Positions 1 through 6,963 of a stretch of 64,000 nt of DNA are shown here, piece after piece; position 1 is the first letter of the stretch; every line of letters begins with the position of its first letter. Under the pieces are notes generated by a model that ran no database searches, was not told where the DNA came from, and saw only the letters and a program-made list of their open reading frames with translations. The stretch comes from Tolypothrix sp. NIES-4075 (GTDB taxonomy: Bacteria; Cyanobacteriota; Cyanobacteriia; Cyanobacteriales; Nostocaceae). Location of the stretch: positions 744,001 to 808,000 of the forward strand of contig NZ_BDUC01000002.1 in the NCBI RefSeq assembly GCF_002218085.1, written 5' to 3'. A program made the position numbers and the translations under genes.

Positions 1-67
1 ATTTTAGATTTGGGATTTTTAATAAAAGTGTAAACGTAAAAAAGCTTGGGTGATTCTTCGTTGGTAT

Positions 68-1201
68 CTACGACTGAGTGCTATTGTTTTTCTCAGTGGC
101 AATTATATGTAAATCAACGTTTTTGAGCAAGCGGACTAACGTTTGTGTTAAAGATCCTTTCCAGAGTATTTGCCAGCGCGTTCGCTGACTTCCGCCAATT
201 ACAATCTGGGTGATGCGATATTGTTTCGCGACTTCTGCGATCGCACCAGCCACATCATTACTGCTGATATGAATAAAATTTCCTTCAAATTCTTTACACA
301 GTTTCTCACAAGTTTCGATATATAAACTTTCCTCCTTGGTAAGGAAGCGGTCTTTTTCTTTAACAAACACAGTAAAAAGAGGGGCATTCATATAATTAGC
401 AAGCCTAGCTCCTCGACGCAATAATTGTACTGAGTTGGGATAGGTGGATACACACACCAAAACCCGCTCGTGAATATTACATAGTTGTCCTGCGGGGGTG
501 GAAGCGATCGCATCTTCTTCAATGTTGTCTGCGACTTCCCGCAAAGCCAATTCCCGCAAAGCTATCAGATTGCGACGTTGAAAGAAATTATCAAGGGATT
601 GTTGAATTTTTGGTTGATCATAAATTTTGCCTTCTCGCAAGCGTTCTTGGAGAGTTTCTGGTGTTACATCTATAACAACAATTTGATTTGCTTCGTCTAA
701 AATGCGATCGGGAACCCGTTCTCGTACTATCACCCCAGTAATTCGCGCTACCAGGTCATTGAGACTTTCCAAATGTTGAATATTCATTGTGGAGTATACA
801 TCAATGCCTGCTGCCAATATGATTTCTACATCTTGATAGCGTTTTTCACGCTCTTGACCTGGGACATTGGTATGTGCGAGTTCATCGATTAATACTAGCT
901 GAGGCGATCGCGCTAAAATTGCATCCGTATCCATTTCCGTCAAAGTCAATCCGCTGCGAGGAATTTCCTTACGCGGTATGATTTCCAACATGAGCGCTTT
1001 TTGTGCCGTTTCCTTACGTCCGTGGGTTTCCAAAAGCCCAACAACAACATCAATTCCCTCATGTTTGAGTGCGTGTCCTTCTTCCAACATCCGGTAGGTT
1101 TTGCCCACACCAGGAGCCATACCAATAAATATTTTATGTTTGCCCCGCCGCGCCGAACGTATAGGATAATAACTTCCAGAATTTGAAAGTTTAATGTTCA
1201 T
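68..1201 (-). CDS. kdpD: Truncated KdpD (N-terminal sensor part, no kinase)
   Basis: This 377-residue protein matches only the cytoplasmic N-terminal part of the K+ sensor KdpD. A P-loop GMAPGVGKT lies at residues 27-35 and LIDELAHTN at about 105-113. A universal-stress-protein-like domain covers about 248-370. The four membrane helices and the HisKA/HATPase module of full KdpD (about 900 residues) are absent, and the frame ends cleanly. Cyanobacteria are known to carry such short KdpD proteins in their kdp operons. It is the last gene of kdpA-B-F/G-C-D, and no KdpE regulator is in the window. How it signals is unknown; interaction with a separate kinase is inference. The start is the ATG just downstream of a repeat-filled gap. 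Confidence 0.9.
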   Translation of the reverse strand: MNIKLSNSGSYYPIRSARRGKHKIFIGMAPGVGKTYRMLEEGHALKHEGIDVVVGLLETHGRKETAQKALMLEIIPRKEIPRSGLTLTEMDTDAILARSPQLVLIDELAHTNVPGQEREKRYQDVEIILAAGIDVYSTMNIQHLESLNDLVARITGVIVRERVPDRILDEANQIVVIDVTPETLQERLREGKIYDQPKIQQSLDNFFQRRNLIALRELALREVADNIEEDAIASTPAGQLCNIHERVLVCVSTYPNSVQLLRRGARLANYMNAPLFTVFVKEKDRFLTKEESLYIETCEKLCKEFEGNFIHISSNDVAGAIAEVAKQYRITQIVIGGSQRTRWQILWKGSLTQTLVRLLKNVDLHIIATEKNNSTQS

Positions 1202-1427
1202 ACGATTGTTGGTTGTTGGTTGTGAGTTGTTGGTTGTTGGTTGTTGGTTGTTAGTTGTGAGTTGTTGGTTGTGAGTTGTTGGTTGTGAGTTGTTGGTTGT
1301 GAGTTGTGAGTTGTTGGTTGTTGGTTGTGAGTTGTTGGTTGTTGATTAATCTAATTACTATCTACTAACCACTAACCACTAACGACTAACGACTATCCAC
1401 TAACCACTATCCACTACCCATTATCAT
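1202..1427. repeat. Short tandem repeats between kdpC and kdpD
   Basis: The 226-base gap is almost wholly degenerate tandem repeat. 1205-1345 is built of gttgttg, gttgtga and gagttgt heptamers; 1355-1425 of ctaacca, ctaacga and ctatcca heptamers. This is the short tandemly repeated repetitive sequence style known from filamentous cyanobacteria. It contains no gene. Confidence 0.85.
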
Positions 1428-2033
1428 TTATTGATTTTGCCTGCGATTAAGTTCTTGGAGGTCGAGAGCATAATTCAATCGCAAAACATTAACTCCAGGT
1501 TCTCCAAAAATCCCTAAAAATCTTTTATCGGTATACTTATCAAGTAAAGGACGTATTTCATCTTCGCGGACACCACGAGCGCGAGCAACTCGATCTAACT
1601 GCTCCCGCGCTGCTTTTATTGATATATGCGGGTCTAAACCCGAACCAGATGTATAAATTAAATCGGGGAGGGGTTGAATATTCTCATCTTTGAGTTGGTT
1701 TGCTTGCTCTACAATTCGTTTGAGCAATTTTGGATTACTGGGAGCGAGATTGCTGGCGCCAGATATCCCGGTTGGTTTGGCTTGTTTTCCTTGGCTGTAT
1801 CTCACCGTACTGGGACGACCATGAAAATAACGCTCATCTCTGAACTGTTGTCCAATCAAAGCCGAACCAATTGGTTCATCTTTGAAATTATATATGATAC
1901 TGCCATTAGCCTTTTCTTGAAGGAAGGGAACCTGAGCTATCAAGAGAATAAATAAAGGATAAATAATTGCTGTCAGCAACCAGAGAACCAATGTAATGCG
2001 AATTGCTCTGATAGCTTCTCTCACAATAGACAT
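1428..2033 (-). CDS. kdpC: K+-transporting ATPase subunit C
   Basis: KdpC, 201 residues, is the single-span subunit that stabilises the KdpAB K+-translocating P-type ATPase in the plasma membrane. One N-terminal membrane helix covers about residues 12-35. Family blocks follow: the SALIGQQF stretch, YFHGRPS at about 70, ASNLAPSNPKL at about 93, SGSGLDPHIS at about 130, and a C-terminal VNVLRLNYALD. Length fits the family (about 190-200). It lies between the KdpF/G-like gene and kdpD, within the same operon. Confidence 0.95.
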   Translation of the reverse strand: MSIVREAIRAIRITLVLWLLTAIIYPLFILLIAQVPFLQEKANGSIIYNFKDEPIGSALIGQQFRDERYFHGRPSTVRYSQGKQAKPTGISGASNLAPSNPKLLKRIVEQANQLKDENIQPLPDLIYTSGSGLDPHISIKAAREQLDRVARARGVREDEIRPLLDKYTDKRFLGIFGEPGVNVLRLNYALDLQELNRRQNQ

Positions 2034-2091
2034 AAAATTTGTTTAAAACCTCTAAAATTTGCTTTAAATCGTTATTTTTGATTTTGCCCAC

Positions 2092-2358
2092 TTAATAACG
2101 TTCTGGGTGAAAAATTACATCAAATAGATAAATTACAAGTGCCAAAGTCACAAATCCTAAAATACCGATCGCCCAAGCATAACGACGTTCCAAAGTGCCA
2201 TCAGTAGCATAAACAACTGGAGCAATTACCAAATTCAAACATAGGACGAGAAAAAGAACGAGCGGTAATTTTTGTTTATACCATCGCCACCAAACAAACA
2301 AAATTGCCTGTACTGCATCCATTGCTAAAAACTTATATTCTAAATTAACTCTTTTCAT
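2092..2358 (-). CDS. Small KdpF/KdpG-like membrane protein
   Basis: This is an 88-residue membrane protein between kdpB and kdpC. It has two hydrophobic segments, at about 32-52 and 62-82. The last 25 residues, ending YLFDVIFHPERY, resemble the single-helix KdpF peptide, which stabilises the Kdp complex, whereas the N-terminal half is an extension not found in the roughly 29-residue enterobacterial KdpF. Some cyanobacterial kdp operons carry an extra small gene, called kdpG, at this position, so it may be that gene. A role as accessory Kdp subunit is inferred from position and the KdpF-like tail. Confidence 0.75.
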   Translation of the reverse strand: MKRVNLEYKFLAMDAVQAILFVWWRWYKQKLPLVLFLVLCLNLVIAPVVYATDGTLERRYAWAIGILGFVTLALVIYLFDVIFHPERY

Positions 2359-2443
2359 AACTTTCTTATTTATTTGCGTCCTTTGCGCCCTTCTCTTCGA
2401 GACGCTCCGCGAACGCGGTTCGTTCTCTTGCTACTGGACTTAA

Positions 2444-2475
2444 TTGTAGAGACATTAACTACAACATCTCTACAA
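2444..2475. repeat. tgtagaga/tctctaca hairpin within kdp operon
   Basis: Perfect 9-bp arms ttgtagaga (2444-2452) and tctctacaa (2467-2475) lie in the kdpB to kdpF/G gap. The same gtagaga-type arms recur at many places in this window, so this is probably a dispersed palindromic repeat. It may also act as an mRNA hairpin in the kdp transcript. Confidence 0.6.
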
Positions 2476-2490
2476 TCAAAAAATCAAGCC

Positions 2491-4596
2491 TCACGCTAAC
2501 CCTACCACCGTAATCAACATGTCAATCAATTTAATTGCAATAAATGGTGCAATCACCCCACCCAACCCATAAATTAAGATATTACGTTGTAGCAATTGAT
2601 TAGCAGTTAGCGGTCTAAACTTCACACCTCGTAACGCCAAAGGAATCAAAGCCGGAATAATTAGAGCATTGTAAATCAACGCTGATAGTATGGCAGAATT
2701 AGTACTGGTCAATTTCATGATATTCAAACTTTCCAGATTAGCAGTAGCAAATAGCACTGGGATAATCGCAAAATATTTAGCAATATCATTGGCGAGGGAA
2801 AATGTAGTTAATGCCCCACGAGTAATCAGCAATTGTTTACCAATAGAAACGATATCAATTAGCTTGGTGGGATCGGAGTCCAAATCTACCATGTTTGCGG
2901 CTTCTTTGGCTGCCTGAGTACCAGTATTCATTGCTACGCCGACATTTGCTTGAGCGAGGGCAGGAGCATCGTTAGTACCGTCCCCCGTCATTGCTACAAG
3001 TTTGCCTTTTGCCTGTTCGCTTTGAATCACGGAAATTTTATCTTCTGGTGTTGCTTCGGCAATAAAGTCATCAACTCCAGCTTCCTGGGCAATTACAGAA
3101 GCGGTAATACGATTGTCGCCGGTCAGCATGATGGTACGGACACCCATGCGTCGCAACTGGTCAAAACGTTCGCGAAGACCGGGTTTGACAATATCTTTAA
3201 GATAGATGATGCCGTAAATTTCTTGATCTAGGCAAACGGCTAGGGGTGTACCTCCCTGTTGAGAAACTTGTTCGTAAGCAGTGTTAAGTTCTGGGGAATC
3301 TTGTCCGTTACGAGAACGCACAAATCCCAGAATTGCTCGTACTGCTCCCTTCCGTGCTTGATATCCACCTGGTAAGTTAGTACCGCTCATGCGCGTTTTG
3401 GCGGAAAAGTCAACTGGTTCTGACTGATTGCGGTCAAATTCAACTTTTGCCCCTAACTTTTCTGCCAGCCGGACAATCGATTTTCCTTCTGGTGTATCAT
3501 CAAATACGCTAGCTGCCAAAGCTACACTAGCAATTTCCTCGATTGAGTGACCGTTTATCGGGATGAATTCTTCTGCCAAGCGGTTGCCAAGGGTTATTGT
3601 ACCTGTTTTATCGAGAACTAAGGTGTTAACGTCTCCGCAGGCTTCTACTGCTCGTCCTGAAGTAGCAATAACGTTAAATTGGGCAACTCGATCCATACCG
3701 GCAATACCGATCGCACTCAGTAATCCGCCGATGGTTGTCGGGATTAACGCTACCAACAAAGCAATTAAAATTGGTACGCTAATTGAACTTTTGACATAAA
3801 AGGCGATCGCTGGCAATGTCACCACGACAAATAAAAATATCAAGGTAAGAACTGCCAATAATACCGTCAAAGCAATTTCATTCGGTGTTTTGCTGCGTTC
3901 TGCACCTTCCACTAAAGCGATCATCCGGTCAATAAAGCCTTTACCTGGGTCGGCTGTAATCCGGATAATTAATTCATCAGAAATAATCCGTGTGCCACCA
4001 GTAACTGAACTAGCAACATCCGAGCCTGATTCCTTCAATACTGGTGCAGATTCGCCAGTTATTGCCGATTCATCCACCGAAGCGACACCCATAATCACTT
4101 CTCCATCAGCGGGAATAATATCACCAGCAACAACATATACAGTATCACTTTGTCTGAGGCTGGTGGAAGATACTTCGGTAATTGAACCATCAGGGGAGAG
4201 TTTTTTCGCGAGAGTTTCTGACTTAGTTGAGCGCAAAGCGTCAGCTTTAGCTTTACCGCGTCCTTCGGCAACGGCTTCGGCAAAATTGGCAAACCAGACA
4301 GTAAAGAATAAAATCCCGGTAATCAAGCCGTTAAAACGTTGTAAATTATTGCCTGGGACTTGTCCAAATAGGTAAGGATCAATCGTAACTAAAAGAGTAA
4401 TAATTGTGCCTACCCAAACCAAAAACATAACTGGGTTTTTGATTGCATATTTGGGATTTAGCTTGACAAAAGCATCTTTAACTGCTCTTAGATAAAGTCC
4501 TTTATTATTTACTTTAGACTTTTTCGGCGATTGACGGCGATCGCTCTTGAGAGTACGTGGAGGTTTATTTTTGGGAGTAGTTGCAACGGGATTCAT
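2491..4596 (-). CDS. kdpB: K+-transporting P-type ATPase subunit B
   Basis: KdpB, 701 residues, is the ATP-hydrolysing subunit of the Kdp pump. Visible P-type ATPase motifs are TGES in the actuator domain, the phosphorylation site DKTGT, the hinge motif GDGTNDAPAL, and MVDLDSDPTKLID, which is typical of KdpB. Membrane helices lie near 55-105, 245-300 and 600-695. A Lys/Arg-rich N-terminus of about 45 residues precedes the core. The gene follows kdpA after a gap of 141 bases filled with purine-rich repeat. Confidence 0.97.
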   Translation of the reverse strand: MNPVATTPKNKPPRTLKSDRRQSPKKSKVNNKGLYLRAVKDAFVKLNPKYAIKNPVMFLVWVGTIITLLVTIDPYLFGQVPGNNLQRFNGLITGILFFTVWFANFAEAVAEGRGKAKADALRSTKSETLAKKLSPDGSITEVSSTSLRQSDTVYVVAGDIIPADGEVIMGVASVDESAITGESAPVLKESGSDVASSVTGGTRIISDELIIRITADPGKGFIDRMIALVEGAERSKTPNEIALTVLLAVLTLIFLFVVVTLPAIAFYVKSSISVPILIALLVALIPTTIGGLLSAIGIAGMDRVAQFNVIATSGRAVEACGDVNTLVLDKTGTITLGNRLAEEFIPINGHSIEEIASVALAASVFDDTPEGKSIVRLAEKLGAKVEFDRNQSEPVDFSAKTRMSGTNLPGGYQARKGAVRAILGFVRSRNGQDSPELNTAYEQVSQQGGTPLAVCLDQEIYGIIYLKDIVKPGLRERFDQLRRMGVRTIMLTGDNRITASVIAQEAGVDDFIAEATPEDKISVIQSEQAKGKLVAMTGDGTNDAPALAQANVGVAMNTGTQAAKEAANMVDLDSDPTKLIDIVSIGKQLLITRGALTTFSLANDIAKYFAIIPVLFATANLESLNIMKLTSTNSAILSALIYNALIIPALIPLALRGVKFRPLTANQLLQRNILIYGLGGVIAPFIAIKLIDMLITVVGLA

Positions 4597-4597
4597 G

Positions 4598-4735
4598 TAT
4601 TTGGGGAGTGGGGAGTGGGGGAAGCGTGGTGTGGGAAAGTGGGGAGTGGGGAGTGGGGAGTGGGGGACAGGAGGATTCTATATTTTCCTTTTCTCCCCCC
4701 TCTCCCCATCCCAAGAACTCTCCCCATCCCCTTCT
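4598..4735. repeat. Purine-rich ggggagt repeats between kdpA and kdpB
   Basis: The gap holds ggggagt units (about 4602-4665) followed by a complementary pyrimidine tract ctccccatc (about 4690-4733). The two halves could pair into an imperfect hairpin in the kdp mRNA. There is no coding signal. Confidence 0.75.
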
Positions 4736-4737
4736 AG

Positions 4738-6435
4738 CTACCGGAGCGCGAGTTTAAAACCTTCGGCGATGGGACCTAATGCTAAAACGGGGAAGAATGT
4801 CAATACTCCTAAAATCAGAATTACTCCAGCTGTAACAGTAGTAAATACCAAAGAATCGGTTCTGAGGATACCGGGGGTTTCTGCCACTGTTTGTTTATGT
4901 GCCATACTGTCAGCTAAAAGTAGGATGGCGATAATTGGTACGTAGCGTCCTACTAAGATGCTCACACAAGTACTTAAGTTCCACCATAAAGCTGTAGGTG
5001 CAGGTTGGCTATTAGCTAACCCTGCAAACCCAGAACCGTTGTTAGCCGCAGCTGAAGCGTATTCGTACACTACTTGGGAGATACCGTGAAAACCTGGGTT
5101 GGTAATTCCAGACAAAGTGTTGGGAGAAGTTAAGGCGATCGCGCTGGGAATTAAAACTACAATTGGGTGAACTAGCAAAACTATGCTAGCAAGGACGATT
5201 TCTCGCTTTTCAATTTTGCGTCCGAAAAATTCTGGAGTGCGTCCCACCATCAGCCCAGTCAGAAATACGGTGAGAATTAGGTAAATGAATAAGTAAGCAG
5301 TGCCTGTTCCTTGACCACCCCAAATAATCTGCAAAAATAAGTTGAAAAGGGTTGAAAAGCCACCACCCGGCATGAGAGAATCGTGCATACCGTTGACAGC
5401 GCCGCACATGGTTGCAGTGGTCATGACTGCCCATAATGCAGTTTGTGCCCAGGCAAATCTGACTTCTTTGCCTTCTAAATTCGGCTGATCTGTTCCTAAG
5501 GCGGTATTGATTAAAGGATTTCCTTGCAGTTCACCTGCGGCTGTAACGCCAACTAAAACTACAAAAATCACAAATACCATCCAAAAAAGCCGCCAAGCTT
5601 GTTTGGTGTTGTTGGCAAATAAACCATAGGTATAAATCAATGCCGCTGGAATCGAAATCATGGCGATTTCTTCGATTAAATTAGAAACACCATTTGGGTT
5701 TTCAAAAGGATGTGCCGAGTTAACCCCAAAAAAACCGCCGCCATTTTCGCCTAGTTGTTTGATTATCTCAAAGGATGCGACAGGACCTCTGGCGATGTAC
5801 TGCGTTGCTCCTTCGAGGGTTCTGACAACTTGCGGTGCAGCTAATGTTTGCGGTACACCTGTTAAAAGTAAGGCGATCGCTCCAATCACGGAAATTGGTA
5901 GTAAAATCCGTGTGATGCCACGAGTCAGATCGACGTAAAAATTTCCTAAAGGTCTACCTGTTAAGCCGCGAATAAAAGCTATTCCTACCGCTAACCCCGT
6001 TGCTGCTGAGGTAAACATCAAAAAGCCTAAAGCTGCTGTCTGGCTGAAATAACTTAAGGTTGTCTCGCCGGCGTAATGTTGTTGATCGGTATTTGTCAGA
6101 AATGAAATTGCAGTGTGTAAGACTGTATCCCAGCTTGGCATATTTAACCGCGTGGGATTGAAAGGCAAGAATTTCTGAAGCGCTATTAACAGATATACGA
6201 AAACGCCCATAACAAAATTACTGTACAGTATTGCCCGCGCATACTGCCAACCAGTCATGTTATCTTGCTTGCTGACACCTGCTAATGTATAAATAAGTCT
6301 TTCTACAGGCTGCATTCCTAAGTCAAGTAGCGTTTTTTCTCCTAGGAAGACACGGGCTATGTATTTACCCAGAAGCGGAGTTATTCCTATGACAATGCAG
6401 AGCGTTAGCCCAATTTGCAACAAACCTTGTCCCAT
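4738..6435 (-). CDS. kdpA: K+-transporting ATPase subunit A
   Basis: KdpA, 565 residues, is the K+-selective channel-like subunit of the high-affinity Kdp pump. It is hydrophobic throughout, with about ten membrane helices. Pore-type segments include NTDQQHYAGE near residue 118, the GENGGGFFGVNSAHPFENPN stretch near 230, and GTGTAYLF near 375. Length matches the family (557-565). It is the first gene of the operon, so regulatory sequence should lie in the 528-base gap beyond its start. Confidence 0.97.
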   Translation of the reverse strand: MGQGLLQIGLTLCIVIGITPLLGKYIARVFLGEKTLLDLGMQPVERLIYTLAGVSKQDNMTGWQYARAILYSNFVMGVFVYLLIALQKFLPFNPTRLNMPSWDTVLHTAISFLTNTDQQHYAGETTLSYFSQTAALGFLMFTSAATGLAVGIAFIRGLTGRPLGNFYVDLTRGITRILLPISVIGAIALLLTGVPQTLAAPQVVRTLEGATQYIARGPVASFEIIKQLGENGGGFFGVNSAHPFENPNGVSNLIEEIAMISIPAALIYTYGLFANNTKQAWRLFWMVFVIFVVLVGVTAAGELQGNPLINTALGTDQPNLEGKEVRFAWAQTALWAVMTTATMCGAVNGMHDSLMPGGGFSTLFNLFLQIIWGGQGTGTAYLFIYLILTVFLTGLMVGRTPEFFGRKIEKREIVLASIVLLVHPIVVLIPSAIALTSPNTLSGITNPGFHGISQVVYEYASAAANNGSGFAGLANSQPAPTALWWNLSTCVSILVGRYVPIIAILLLADSMAHKQTVAETPGILRTDSLVFTTVTAGVILILGVLTFFPVLALGPIAEGFKLALR

Positions 6436-6963
6436 GTATTTCCTTTACTTTTTTCAAGTACCTACAAGCCGATGCTGAAACATTAAATTTAACAGGAGTG
6501 TGAATTTTATTTGGCGATTAAACCGCGATATTTCTTATCACTTCAATTTTTTATACTAGATTTACTCTTCTGTGTTATTACTAATTTTCAGAGATTTTTT
6601 GAACTGTCCGACAAGAATACTTAAATTTTACTTCTATTCATTTATCTTCCATATCATATTGTTTACGTTTACATTTGTTACTTTCAAACAGAGAATAAAT
6701 TAGATTTTTGTCAAATTGGATACATTATAATCCTGTATAAGTTGACACATTTTATTGGCGATGATAACAACGAAGGAAGGTGTAGCGAAAAATTATAAGT
6801 AGATGGGCATAAATAAACGCTCCTTAACGTAGTAACGGCTTTAGCCGTTAAAATCCCGACTCGACGAGCGGTAAACCGCTCACTACGAACCAGTAGAGAC
6901 GTTCGGCACCGAACGTCTCTACAAGGTATTGATATACGATAAATATTCAACTGAATTCGATAT
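6436..6963. promoter_or_regulatory. Leader region of kdp operon plus priA 3' side
   Basis: This gap lies upstream of kdpA and downstream of priA, both on the minus strand. It is AT-rich from 6470 to 6760 and should hold the kdp promoter. A minus-strand TATAAT lies at 6724-6729 but has no convincing -35 partner, so no promoter is claimed. A short open frame at 6711-6950 has no recognisable product and runs through the palindromic repeats. Confidence 0.4.
6834..6922. repeat. Composite palindromic repeat, three hairpins
   Basis: Three dyads lie in a row: aacggctttagccgtt (6834-6849), gagcggtaaaccgctc (6866-6881) and arms gtagagacgttcgg (6893-6906) / ccgaacgtctctac (6909-6922). Between the second and third is cactacgaac, the closing motif of a second repeat family seen also at 39190-39236 and 56958-57014. 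It could serve as a terminator for priA, which ends at 6964 and is read towards it. Confidence 0.75.

Noticed and set aside
3890..4375. 161-residue plus-strand frame inside kdpB
   Set aside because: Antisense shadow of kdpB; residues are low-complexity Ser/Pro/Ala/Thr without a family match.
6724..6729. Minus-strand TATAAT as kdp promoter
   Set aside because: No -35 hexamer at 16-18 bases and about 290 bases from the kdpA start; kept only as a note.
6711..6950. 79-residue minus-strand frame upstream of kdpA
   Set aside because: Most of it is translated palindromic repeat; no ribosome site and no recognisable residues.
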